From: Fen-999 sp044220545
GTDB taxonomy: Bacteria; Pseudomonadota; Gammaproteobacteria; Burkholderiales; Rhodocyclaceae
Reading direction: 5' to 3'
Length of the DNA: 64,000 nt
Assembly: GCA_044220545.1 (NCBI GenBank)
Contig: JBGAQX010000007.1
Coordinates: forward strand, 80,225-144,224
In this document: positions 52,679-61,075 of the stretch, piece by piece
Position numbering within the stretch: position 1 is the first letter of the stretch
Layout of the letters: each line of letters opens with the position of its first letter
The notes under the pieces: model-generated
Databases searched by the model: none
What the model saw: the letters and a program-made list of their open reading frames with translations, nothing else
What the model was told of the DNA's origin: nothing
Translations under genes and position numbers: made by a program

Positions 52679-53758
52679 ATGATCTTTCAGCGCGCCGCGC
52701 AGCGCGAATTCGCCCAGACGGCAGCGACCGTCTTTATCGCACTGTTTGCCATTCTGCTGACGACCCAGTTGATTCGTCTGCTTGGTCAGGCTGCTGGCGG
52801 CAAGATTGCCTCGGAGGATGTCGTGGCACTGCTGGGTTTTGGCGCAATCAACTACCTGCCGACCCTGCTGTCGCTGACCTTGTTCATCGCCGTGCTGATG
52901 ACCTTGTCCCGTTCCTATCGGGATTCGGAAATGGCAATCTGGTTTTCGGCCGGCGTGCCATTGACAGCATGGGTTAGACCGGTAATGACCTTTGCCGTGC
53001 CGCTGGTCGTTGTTATTGGCGCATTGTCGCTGTTCCTGTCACCGTGGGCCTTGACCAAGAGCGCCGAGTATCGGCAGCGCATGGATCAGCGTGACGATGT
53101 CTCGCGGGTTTCTCCCGGCGCGTTCCAGGAATCGACTCAAGCCGAGCGTGTCTTCTTCGTGGAAGGCCATGTTGGCGATCGGGGCGGCGTCAAGAACGTA
53201 TTCATCAGCTCTCTACAGCATGGCCGGCTTGGCATCGTTGCCGCCGCCGAAGGACACGCCGAAACGGCCGCCAATGGCGACCGCTTCCTCGTCCTTGAGC
53301 GTGGCCGGCGTTACGAAGGCGCGCCGGGATCGGCCGACTATCGGGTGATGGAGTTCGACCGATACGGAGTTCGCATCGAAACGCGGGAAAGTCGCGGCAT
53401 CGAGCAAACCCAGAAGAACATGGCGGTATGGGAGCTTGTCGGGCAGCCGACGCCGATCAACCTCGGCGAGCTCCTCTGGCGAGTTGGAATCCCCCTGTCC
53501 GCGCTGAACCTCGCCCTGCTGGCCATTCCCCTGTCGTTCGTCAATCCCCGTGCCGGCCGCACCAACAACCTGATCTTCGCCTTGCTGACGTTCATGATCT
53601 ACAGCAACCTGGTGAGCGTCAGCCAAGCCTGGGTGTCCCAGGGCAAGCTGCCCTTTGAGATCGGGGTGTGGGCCGTGCATGTGATCATGTTCTTTGGCAT
53701 GCTGGTACTGTTTTCGCGTCGACTGCTCGTTTTCTCGTGGGGACGCCTATGGCGCTGA
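52679..53758 (+). CDS. lptF: LPS export permease LptF
   Basis: 359 residues of the YjgP/YjgQ family, with an N-terminal membrane helix (about 15-35), helices near 60-85 and 100-125, a periplasmic beta-jellyroll of about 130-265, and three C-terminal helices. It works with LptG and LptB to extract lipopolysaccharide from the inner membrane. Its end overlaps lptG by 10 bases. Confidence 0.94.
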   Translation: MIFQRAAQREFAQTAATVFIALFAILLTTQLIRLLGQAAGGKIASEDVVALLGFGAINYLPTLLSLTLFIAVLMTLSRSYRDSEMAIWFSAGVPLTAWVRPVMTFAVPLVVVIGALSLFLSPWALTKSAEYRQRMDQRDDVSRVSPGAFQESTQAERVFFVEGHVGDRGGVKNVFISSLQHGRLGIVAAAEGHAETAANGDRFLVLERGRRYEGAPGSADYRVMEFDRYGVRIETRESRGIEQTQKNMAVWELVGQPTPINLGELLWRVGIPLSALNLALLAIPLSFVNPRAGRTNNLIFALLTFMIYSNLVSVSQAWVSQGKLPFEIGVWAVHVIMFFGMLVLFSRRLLVFSWGRLWR

Positions 53759-54840
53759 ACGGCAGTCTGCTGGTCTTCGAACGCTACCTTGCCCGGGAAA
53801 TCTACGCGGCCACGGCGCTCGTGCTGATGGCCTTCCTTGCACTCTTTGCCTTTTTTGATCTGGTGCATGAACTTGCCGATCTGGGCAAGGGCAATTACCA
53901 ATTGCATCACGCTATTGGTTACGTGTTGCTGACCCTGCCGGGATATGTCTATGAGCTGTTTCCAATTGCGGTATTGATCGGCACTCTGTATGCCCTGACC
54001 TTGCTGGCAAGGCACTCGGAAATCACTGTATTGCGCGCCGCCGGGTTGTCAACTGGCCGGATGCTGCTGGCTCTGGCGAAGATCGGCTCGCTCTTCGTCG
54101 TTGTCACCTTCCTTGTCGGTGAGTTTGTCGCCCCGCCCGCCGAGCGGGCCGCACAACAATTGCGCTTGCAGGCGTTGAGTTCCGTGGTGGCGCAGGAGTT
54201 TCGCTCCGGGTTGTGGATCAAGGACGAACAGTCCTTCGTTAACGTTCGGCAGGTGTTGCCCGACACATCGTTAAACGGTGTGCGCATCTACGAATTTGAC
54301 CGCAACTATCAACTACGATCAATTAGCGAGGCCAAGGTGGGACACTATCTTCCGCCCGACCATTGGCGACTGGAAGATGTCGTGCAGACGATTTTCGAGG
54401 GTGACCGAACACATGTAGCCCATCAGGCCGAAGCGGAGTGGCAATCAGCCCTGACCCCGGACATCCTCACCGTGCTGATGGTGGATCCGGGGCGCATGTC
54501 GCTCGTCAATCTCTATTTATATACGCGTCACCTGGCGGAAAATCAGCAGAAGACGCAACGCTACGAGATCGCGATGTGGAAGAAGCTGGTTTTTCCTGCC
54601 GCCGCTCTGGTCATGATGGCGCTGGCGTTGCCTTTCGGTTACTTGCATGACCGGATGGGCAACATCAGCCTCAAGGTGTTCGCCGGTGTGATGATGGGCG
54701 TGACCTTCCACATGCTCAATGGCCTCTTTTCCAGCCTTGGCTTGATAAACAGTTGGGCGCCTCTCTATGCGGCGATTACTCCGAGCGCCTTGTTCCTTCT
54801 CGCGGCTGCGGCGATGATGTGGTGGGTCGAGCGCCGCTAG
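53749..54840 (+). CDS. lptG: LPS export permease LptG
   Basis: 363 residues with the same six-helix and jellyroll layout as LptF (first helix about 20-40, last three after about 275). The ATG at 53749 overlaps the end of lptF; a start at 53668 would overlap by 90 bases and lacks the conserved beginning. It ends 4 bases into the stop of the convergent RDD gene. Confidence 0.94.
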   Translation: MALNGSLLVFERYLAREIYAATALVLMAFLALFAFFDLVHELADLGKGNYQLHHAIGYVLLTLPGYVYELFPIAVLIGTLYALTLLARHSEITVLRAAGLSTGRMLLALAKIGSLFVVVTFLVGEFVAPPAERAAQQLRLQALSSVVAQEFRSGLWIKDEQSFVNVRQVLPDTSLNGVRIYEFDRNYQLRSISEAKVGHYLPPDHWRLEDVVQTIFEGDRTHVAHQAEAEWQSALTPDILTVLMVDPGRMSLVNLYLYTRHLAENQQKTQRYEIAMWKKLVFPAAALVMMALALPFGYLHDRMGNISLKVFAGVMMGVTFHMLNGLFSSLGLINSWAPLYAAITPSALFLLAAAAMMWWVERR

Positions 54841-55268
54841 CGACGAAAGACAATCCGGGTTCCCGCCAGTCGGTCATGCAGGAATTGCCTGTCTCGGTCG
54901 AACAGCGCCCACAGCAATCCGACGACCGTCAGAGCGGCCGGCCAAGCGAGCAGATAGCGGATCAAAGCCCGCTGGACTGATGGGGGGGTGCCATCCTCGG
55001 CCACGATACGGATGCGCCAGGTTTGCATCGCCAGGGTCTGGCCGCCACGGTGCCAGTGCCAGACAAAGTAGATGCCGAGCACGACCACGATGTTGAGCCA
55101 TTGGGCCCAGCCAGGCAGGGATATGTGCCAAATCATGCCGACGACCATGTTTGGCACCAGAAAGAACAGTGCCAAGACGCCTGTCAGAAGCAAGCTTTCG
55201 TACAGCATGCTGGCCAGCCTGCGGCGGATTCCCGGTACGGTTGCTTCCGTAGTAGCCTCGCCCCGCAC
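54837..55268 (-). CDS. RDD-family membrane protein
   Basis: 143 residues with about three membrane helices. The family's arginine-aspartate positions are recognisable in PGIRRRLASMLYESLLL and FHDRLAGTR-like FLHDRLAGTRIV. Its function is unknown, possibly transport. The GTG start shares a base with the preceding stop (TAGTG), placing it last in the sigma-DUF3619-DUF3106-RDD operon. Confidence 0.85.
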   Translation of the reverse strand: MRGEATTEATVPGIRRRLASMLYESLLLTGVLALFFLVPNMVVGMIWHISLPGWAQWLNIVVVLGIYFVWHWHRGGQTLAMQTWRIRIVAEDGTPPSVQRALIRYLLAWPAALTVVGLLWALFDRDRQFLHDRLAGTRIVFRR

Positions 55269-55846
55269 TATTGGGTTTGCGGTGGCGATTGGGTCGGCAA
55301 GGTTGGCTGAACAGTGATGCTGGGCGCTTCGGGTGCCGCCCCGACTGGTACGGGCACCACGGCTGGCTTTGCGGGAACACTTCCCGGCCTTGGTGCCGGC
55401 CTGCCTGAAGCCGGCCGTGCCGCCGAACTTTTCAGCCGCTCTTTTTCTTCCTCAGGCAGGGTCTGATACTCCGACCACATCTTCTTCAACGCCTCACGCT
55501 GCTCGGGGCTTGCCTGCTGGACGTTCTTGTACTTCTCGCGCGCGGCCTTCCGTTCTTCTGGAGTGAGTTTGACCCAAGCTTTCATGCGGCGCTGAATGCG
55601 TTGCTGTTCCTCGGCGGCCATCTGGGGATAGCGGTCCGCGATTTCCAGCCACTTCTTCTTGCGCCAAGTTTCCAGTTGGTTCCACTCCCCGGCCAGGGGT
55701 GTAAGAATCTCCTGCTTCTGGCGAGGCAACTCGGCCCAGTTGGGTGGAACGATGTCCGGCACGACCGCCATTGCTGGAGCCATGGCTCCAACAATGATTA
55801 CTGCGGCAAAGAGTCTTCTTCCTGCTGCGAGAGGTGATTCAGCCAT
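55268..55846 (-). CDS. DUF3106-family secreted protein
   Basis: 192 residues. A hydrophobic N-terminal signal or anchor (about 12-28) is followed by a charged helical region rich in W, K, E and R (WAELPRQKQEILTPLAGEWNQLETWRKKKW, LTPEERKAAREKY) and a long proline/alanine-rich tail. This is the DUF3106 pattern known in betaproteobacterial ECF-sigma operons. The start overlaps the DUF3619 gene by about 49 bases. Its function is unknown. Confidence 0.85.
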   Translation of the reverse strand: MAESPLAAGRRLFAAVIIVGAMAPAMAVVPDIVPPNWAELPRQKQEILTPLAGEWNQLETWRKKKWLEIADRYPQMAAEEQQRIQRRMKAWVKLTPEERKAAREKYKNVQQASPEQREALKKMWSEYQTLPEEEKERLKSSAARPASGRPAPRPGSVPAKPAVVPVPVGAAPEAPSITVQPTLPTQSPPQTQ

Positions 55847-56205
55847 TCCATGAAACCTTGATCAAGATAAGCGCCAGGCGAAACTTCATCCGATAGCAGA
55901 GCACTGTCGATTTCCGCCAACTCGGACGCTGTCTGCAAATTCTGCCAGAACTGTACGCCCATTGCGCCGACCGCCAAGGCGAACACGGCAAGGATGCCCC
56001 GAAAATGACCTTGCAGAGGCTCCACTACAAAATGCCCAATGCCCGCCATGCTGAACGCAGCAACGGGTTGGGCCTGACGAAGCAAAGCCTCTTGACGAAT
56101 TTCGCCAAGCCGGGTCACAACCTTCCGATCAAGACCAGCCGCACCCTCATCCAGGACGCGGCGAATGCCACCGACAAATTTTGAGTCACCCTTTTCGTAG
56201 TTCAT
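55798..56205 (-). CDS. DUF3619-family membrane protein
   Basis: 135 residues with one central membrane helix (about 88-106, GILAVFALAVGAMGVQFW). It lies directly behind an ECF sigma gene, overlapping its stop by 4 nt, the position usually taken by an anti-sigma factor. The N-terminal helical part could bind the sigma factor, but that is not established for this family. Confidence 0.85.
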   Translation of the reverse strand: MNYEKGDSKFVGGIRRVLDEGAAGLDRKVVTRLGEIRQEALLRQAQPVAAFSMAGIGHFVVEPLQGHFRGILAVFALAVGAMGVQFWQNLQTASELAEIDSALLSDEVSPGAYLDQGFMEWLNHLSQQEEDSLPQ

Positions 56206-56762
56206 AGCTCAATACCCTTCGCTTTCAGTGCGACGGCCAACGTGTGTGTGGCCCGCGAACAGTGCGTTTTCACGCTACCCTCCGAGCACCCCATCGCTGC
56301 CGCCGTTTCGGCGATATCCATGTCTTCCCAATAACGCAAGAGGAAGGCCTCTCGTTGACGCGTCGGCAGTCTTTCTATTTCTTTCTCGATCGCAGCCAGG
56401 GTTTGAGACTGCTCAAGATCACCATGGGGGCTGCCGAACTTCGACTCACCATCGACCGGCAAGGTTTCCAGCGGGTCCGAGTCATCGTCATCTCCCGAAG
56501 AAAAGGACGACAGCAGGGTCGTCCATGTCGTCCGAACCTTCTGCCGGCGGTAGTGGTCGCGAATCGTGTTCTGCAGTATCCGCTGGAACAGCAACGGCAA
56601 CTCCTCGGCCGGCCGCCCGCCGTACTTCTCCGACAGTTTGAGCATCGAGTCCTGGACGATGTCAAGGGCGGCATCCTCGTCGCGCACGGCGAACAGCGCC
56701 TGCTTGAAAGCGCGTCGCTCAACGTTGGCCAGAAAGTCCGACAGTTGCTGTTGGGAAGCCAG
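56202..56762 (-). CDS. RpoE-like ECF sigma factor, probable CTG start
   Basis: 186 residues if started at CTG (56762-56760). Region 2 begins SQQQLSDFLANVERRAFKQALFAVRDEDAALDIVQDSMLKL, and region 4 contains DMDIAETAAAMGCSEGSVKTHCSRA. An acidic linker (GDDDDSD) lies between them. No ATG, GTG or TTG occurs in frame before the conserved region-2 helix; GTG at 56687 would remove the first 25 residues of region 2. The CTG has AAGGA exactly 8 bases upstream. It heads the operon with DUF3619, DUF3106 and RDD genes. Its target is unknown, and it does not share the sox promoter motif. Confidence 0.82.
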   Translation of the reverse strand: MASQQQLSDFLANVERRAFKQALFAVRDEDAALDIVQDSMLKLSEKYGGRPAEELPLLFQRILQNTIRDHYRRQKVRTTWTTLLSSFSSGDDDDSDPLETLPVDGESKFGSPHGDLEQSQTLAAIEKEIERLPTRQREAFLLRYWEDMDIAETAAAMGCSEGSVKTHCSRATHTLAVALKAKGIEL

Positions 56763-56770
56763 AGGAAATG

Positions 56771-56775
56771 TCCTT
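56771..56775 (-). promoter_or_regulatory. Ribosome binding site deciding a CTG start
   Basis: AAGGA on the minus strand, 8 bases before CTG at 56762. It is the reason for choosing this start for the ECF sigma gene, since no standard start codon is available where the protein family begins. Confidence 0.55.
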
Positions 56776-56892
56776 ACGTTGTATCTGGAAATACCACGAA
56801 ATATGAGGGGTTTGGCCCCGGCTCCTTGACCAACTGCGACTGAGCCAGTAAGGTAACGCGCTTTACGCTCGAATCACTTAAATTCGGAAGAA

Positions 56893-58605
56893 ATGATGCA
56901 GTTGACCGGCGCAGAGATTGTAATCAGGTGTCTTCAGGAAGAAAAGGTCGAACATGTCTTCGGTTATCCGGGCGGTTCGGTGCTTTTCATCTACGACGAG
57001 TTCTTCAAACAGGATCAGATCAAGCATATTCTGGTTCGTCACGAGCAGGGGGCCGTGCACGCGGCGGACGCCTATTCCCGCTCGTCGAACAAGATCGGCG
57101 TTTGCATGGTGACTTCCGGTCCGGGCGTCACCAATGCCGTTACTGGCATTGCGACCGCCCACATGGACTCGATTCCGCTGGTCATCATTTCCGGCCAGGT
57201 GCCCACCGCCTATATCGGTCAGGACGCCTTCCAGGAAGCCGATACCGTCGGAATTACCCGCCCCTGCGTCAAGCACAACTTCCTGGTCAAGGACGTCAAG
57301 GATCTTGCCGTCACCATCAAGAAGGCATTTTATTTGGCCAAGACCGGTCGTCCGGGCCCGGTGCTGGTGGATGTCCCGAAAGACATTACTGTCCAGAAAT
57401 GCGAGTTTCAGTATCCGAAGACCATTTCGATGCGGTCTTACAACCCGGTGGTCAAAGGGCATGCCGGTCAGATCAAGAAGGCCTTGCAACTACTGCTGGA
57501 AGCCAAACGGCCGATCATCTACACGGGCGGCGGAGTGATTCTTTCCGATTCCTCCGAGAAGCTGACCCGGTTGACCCGTACGCTTGGCTTCCCGATTACC
57601 CAGACCTTGATGGGATTGGGTGGCTATCCGGCCACTGACAAGCAGTTTCTCGGCATGCTGGGCATGCATGGCACGTATGAGGCCAATATGGCCATGCAGC
57701 ACGCGGACGTCGTTCTGGCCATCGGTGCCCGCTTCGATGATCGAGTGATTGGCAACCCCAACCATTTCGCGCAGGTGACGCGAAAGATCATCCACATCGA
57801 TATCGACCCGTCGAGCATTTCGAAGCGAGTCAAGGTTGACGTGCCGATCGTCGGCAACGTTCCCGATGTGCTTGATGAAATGCTAAAGCAACTGGAAGCG
57901 GCCGAAGCGAAAGTCGATGCCAAGTCCCTGTCGGCCTGGTGGAAAGAAGTCGAGGGATGGCGTGGCCGCAATTGCCTGAAGTATAAGCAGGGCAAGGAGA
58001 TCATCACGCCGCAGTATGTGGTGGAAAAGCTCTATGAAGTGACTGGCGGCGACGCCTTCATCACCTCCGACGTCGGCCAGCACCAGATGTTCGCCGCGCA
58101 GTTCTACAAGTTCGACAAGCCGCGCCGCTGGATCAATTCCGGAGGATTGGGGACCATGGGTTTCGGTCTGCCGGCCGCGATGGGCGTGCGCTTTGCCAAT
58201 CCGAAGGCCCCGGTCGCCTGTATTACCGGCGAAGGGTCGATTCAAATGTGCATCCAGGAATTGTCCACTTGCAAGCAGTTCCGTCTGCCGGTGAAGATCA
58301 TCAACCTGAACAACGGCTACCTGGGCATGGTCAGGCAATGGCAGGAGATGTTCCACGGCAATCGCTACTCGGAATCCTACGTCGACGCGTTGCCCGACTT
58401 CGTCAAGCTGGCCGAGGCCTACGGCCACGTCGGCATGCGCATCGAGAAGCCGGCCGATGTGGAACCGGCCTTGCGCGAGGCCTTTACCAAGTACAAGAAC
58501 GAGCTGGTGTTTTTGGACTTCATCATTGACCCGAAGGCCAACGTCTTTCCGATGGTCGCGGCGGGCAAGGGCCTGTCAGAAATGATTCTGGCGGAGGACC
58601 TGTAA
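56893..58605 (+). CDS. ilvI: Acetolactate synthase large subunit
   Basis: 570 residues of the thiamine diphosphate enzyme family. The catalytic glutamate lies in RHEQGAVHAADAY, FAD-binding and central domains follow, and the ThDP motif is GEGSIQMCIQELSTCKQFRLPVKIINLNN. It makes acetolactate or acetohydroxybutyrate, the first common step of branched-chain amino acid synthesis. It is followed after 2 bases by its regulatory subunit. ATG codons at 56893 and 56896 are both usable. Confidence 0.95.
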   Translation: MMQLTGAEIVIRCLQEEKVEHVFGYPGGSVLFIYDEFFKQDQIKHILVRHEQGAVHAADAYSRSSNKIGVCMVTSGPGVTNAVTGIATAHMDSIPLVIISGQVPTAYIGQDAFQEADTVGITRPCVKHNFLVKDVKDLAVTIKKAFYLAKTGRPGPVLVDVPKDITVQKCEFQYPKTISMRSYNPVVKGHAGQIKKALQLLLEAKRPIIYTGGGVILSDSSEKLTRLTRTLGFPITQTLMGLGGYPATDKQFLGMLGMHGTYEANMAMQHADVVLAIGARFDDRVIGNPNHFAQVTRKIIHIDIDPSSISKRVKVDVPIVGNVPDVLDEMLKQLEAAEAKVDAKSLSAWWKEVEGWRGRNCLKYKQGKEIITPQYVVEKLYEVTGGDAFITSDVGQHQMFAAQFYKFDKPRRWINSGGLGTMGFGLPAAMGVRFANPKAPVACITGEGSIQMCIQELSTCKQFRLPVKIINLNNGYLGMVRQWQEMFHGNRYSESYVDALPDFVKLAEAYGHVGMRIEKPADVEPALREAFTKYKNELVFLDFIIDPKANVFPMVAAGKGLSEMILAEDL

Positions 58606-58607
58606 TC

Positions 58608-59099
58608 ATGCGCCATATCATTTCCATACTGATCGAGAACGAATCCGGCGCCTTGTCGCGCGTTTCCGGGCTGTTTTCCGCCCGCGGCTACAACATCGAA
58701 TCGCTGACCGTGGCGCCGACCGAGGATGCGTCGCTGTCGCGCATGACCATCGTCAGCGTCGGCTCGGAAGACATCATCGAGCAAATCACCAAACAGCTGA
58801 ACAAGCTGATCGACGTGGTCAAGGTGGTTGAGCTGTCCGAGGCGGCGCACATCGAGCGCGAACTGATGCTGGTAAAAGTCCGCGCGACCGGCAAGGACCG
58901 CGAGGAAATGAAGCGTGTTGCCGATATCTTTCGCGGCCGCATCATCGATGTCACCGACTCGAGCTACGTCATCGAGTTGACGGGCAATACCGCCAAGCTC
59001 GACGCGTTCCTGGATGCCATCGATCGTTCGTTGATTCTCGAGACCGTGCGTACCGGCGTTTGCGGCATCGGCCGCGGCGACCGTATCCTGCGCGTCTGA
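58608..59099 (+). CDS. ilvH: Acetolactate synthase small (regulatory) subunit
   Basis: 163 residues. An N-terminal ACT domain (ILIENESGALSRVSGLFSARGYNIESL) binds valine for feedback inhibition, and a C-terminal ALS_ss domain follows. The spacing to ilvI is 2 bases and to ilvC 37 bases, giving an ilvIHC operon. Confidence 0.96.
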   Translation: MRHIISILIENESGALSRVSGLFSARGYNIESLTVAPTEDASLSRMTIVSVGSEDIIEQITKQLNKLIDVVKVVELSEAAHIERELMLVKVRATGKDREEMKRVADIFRGRIIDVTDSSYVIELTGNTAKLDAFLDAIDRSLILETVRTGVCGIGRGDRILRV

Positions 59100-59136
59100 T
59101 CCATTTTCGTAACCGTTTTCGCCAGAGAGGTTTTCA

Positions 59137-60153
59137 ATGAAGGTTTATTACGACAAGGACGCCGACCTGTCGCTCATCAAGGGCAAGAAGGTCACCATCG
59201 TTGGTTATGGCTCGCAGGGTCATGCGCACGCGCAGAACCTGAAGGATTCCGGGGTCAAGGTCACCGTTGGCCTGCGCAAGGGCGGCGTGTCGTGGGAAAA
59301 GGCCAAGAAGGCCGGTCTCAAGGTCGACGAAGTCGCCAAGGCCGTCAAGGATGCCGACGTCGTCATGATCCTGCTGCCCGACGAGACCATTCCGTCGGTC
59401 TACTACGCGGACGTCGAGCCGAACATGAAGAAGGGGGCCGCGCTGGCTTTCGCCCATGGGTTCAATATCCATTACAACCAGGTGGTGCCGCGCGCCGACC
59501 TGGATGTCATCATGATCGCTCCCAAGGGTCCCGGCCATACGGTCCGTTCCGAATACCTGCGTGGCGGCGGCGTGCCTTCGCTGATCGCTATCTATCAGGA
59601 CAAGAGTGGCAAGGCGAAGGACGTCGCCCTGTCCTACGCGGCCGCCAACGGTGGCACCAAGGGTGGCGTGATCGAAACTTCCTTCCGCGAAGAGACCGAA
59701 ACCGACTTGTTCGGTGAGCAGGCCGTGCTGTGCGGTGGCGTGGTTGAGCTGATCAAGGCCGGCTACGAGACACTGACAGAGGCTGGTTACGCGCCCGAGA
59801 TGGCCTATTTCGAGTGCCTGCACGAAGTGAAGTTGATCGTCGACCTGATTTTCGAGGGCGGCATCGGCAACATGAACTACTCCATCTCCAACAACGCCGA
59901 GTATGGCGAATACGTTACCGGACCGCGCGTCATCGCCGGTGAGGCTCGCGCCGCCATGAAGGAGGCCCTGAAGAATATTCAGAATGGCGACTACGCCAAG
60001 CGCTTCATCCTGGAAGGACGCACCAACTATCCCGAGATGACGGCGCGTCGCCGCTTGACCGCCGAGCATCCGATCGAACAGGTCGGTGCCCAACTGCGCG
60101 ACATGATGCCCTGGATCAAGAAGAACAAGCTGGTCGATCAGAGCAAGAACTAG
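59137..60153 (+). CDS. ilvC: Ketol-acid reductoisomerase
   Basis: 338 residues, the short class I form. The NADPH-binding loop is VGYGSQGHAHAQNLKDSG; catalytic metal ligands lie in the C-terminal knotted domain, as in EMAYFECLHEVKLIVDLI. It converts acetolactate to dihydroxyisovalerate. GAGAGG precedes the ATG and a terminator follows the stop. Confidence 0.97.
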   Translation: MKVYYDKDADLSLIKGKKVTIVGYGSQGHAHAQNLKDSGVKVTVGLRKGGVSWEKAKKAGLKVDEVAKAVKDADVVMILLPDETIPSVYYADVEPNMKKGAALAFAHGFNIHYNQVVPRADLDVIMIAPKGPGHTVRSEYLRGGGVPSLIAIYQDKSGKAKDVALSYAAANGGTKGGVIETSFREETETDLFGEQAVLCGGVVELIKAGYETLTEAGYAPEMAYFECLHEVKLIVDLIFEGGIGNMNYSISNNAEYGEYVTGPRVIAGEARAAMKEALKNIQNGDYAKRFILEGRTNYPEMTARRRLTAEHPIEQVGAQLRDMMPWIKKNKLVDQSKN

Positions 60154-60176
60154 GCAAGTTGCAATTGAACACGACT

Positions 60177-60200
60177 GGGCACAGCATCGCTGTGCCCTTG
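60177..60200 (+). terminator. Rho-independent terminator after ilvC
   Basis: 9-bp stem GGGCACAGC/GCTGTGCCC with a 3-base loop and a short T-rich tail. It lies 24 bases after the ilvC stop. Confidence 0.8.
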
Positions 60201-60286
60201 TCGTATCTGGAGGAGTCTGGCCGAACCGCCTTAAGCGCGTCCTCGCGGACTACAATGCTCCAGTCAGCCAAACGGATACTCGTCTC

Positions 60287-61054
60287 ATGCCGGAAATTCG
60301 CCCTCGCAAGTCGTTGATGAATCCGGAGATCCGCCGGCGCGGCATCTACATTCTGCCGAACCTGTTCACCACGGCGGCTTTGTTCGCGGGTTTCTTCGCG
60401 ATTGTCCAGGCGATGAACGAGCGTTTCGAGGCATCCGCGGTGGCAATCTTCCTGGCCATGGTCTTCGATGGCCTCGATGGCCGCGTGGCGCGCCTGACGC
60501 ACACTCAAAGCGCCTTTGGCGCCGAGTACGACTCGCTGTCGGATATGGTGTCGTTTGGTGTGGCGCCGGCACTGGTGGCGTACGAGTGGGCATTGAAAGG
60601 CCTGGGCAAGCTGGGCTGGATCGCCGCCTTCATCTATTGTGCCGGCGCCGCGCTACGCCTGGCGCGCTTCAACACCAACATCGACGTCGTGGACAAGCGT
60701 TACTTTCAGGGCCTGCCCAGCCCGGCGGCGGCGGCCTTGGTGGCCGGTCTGGTCTGGGTGATGATCGACAATGCCTGGACCGGCGAAGAGGCTCGCTGGC
60801 ATACCTTCGCGCTTACGCTGTTCGCCGGCATCACTATGGTCAGCAACATTCGCTATTACTCGGGCAAGGCCATCAACTTGCGCAAGAGCGTGCCCTTCAT
60901 GATGGTGGTTGCTTTCGCGGTGGGATTTGCGCTGGTTTCCAGCTATCCGCCCGGGGTCTTGTTCGCGTTGTTCCTGGCCTACGCACTGTCGGGCTACGCA
61001 CTGTCCGCCTGGCATTGGACGACCCGGCGCCGGACAACCGCGCGATCGGAATAA
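60287..61054 (+). CDS. pssA: CDP-diacylglycerol-serine O-phosphatidyltransferase
   Basis: 255 residues with about seven membrane helices. The CDP-alcohol phosphatidyltransferase signature D-G-x2-A-R-x8-G-x3-D-x3-D is complete in MVFDGLDGRVARLTHTQS and GAEYDSLSD. It makes phosphatidylserine at the inner membrane. The gene sits between ilvC and leuA, an arrangement common in Proteobacteria. The leuA ATG is 21 bases after its stop. Confidence 0.94.
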   Translation: MPEIRPRKSLMNPEIRRRGIYILPNLFTTAALFAGFFAIVQAMNERFEASAVAIFLAMVFDGLDGRVARLTHTQSAFGAEYDSLSDMVSFGVAPALVAYEWALKGLGKLGWIAAFIYCAGAALRLARFNTNIDVVDKRYFQGLPSPAAAALVAGLVWVMIDNAWTGEEARWHTFALTLFAGITMVSNIRYYSGKAINLRKSVPFMMVVAFAVGFALVSSYPPGVLFALFLAYALSGYALSAWHWTTRRRTTARSE

Positions 61055-61075
61055 AGCCGCTATTTGGGGAAGGTC

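Noticed and set aside
61048..61069. GGAATAA at the end of pssA as a possible ECF promoter of leuA
   Set aside because: No CGTCTA-like box follows at 15 bases.
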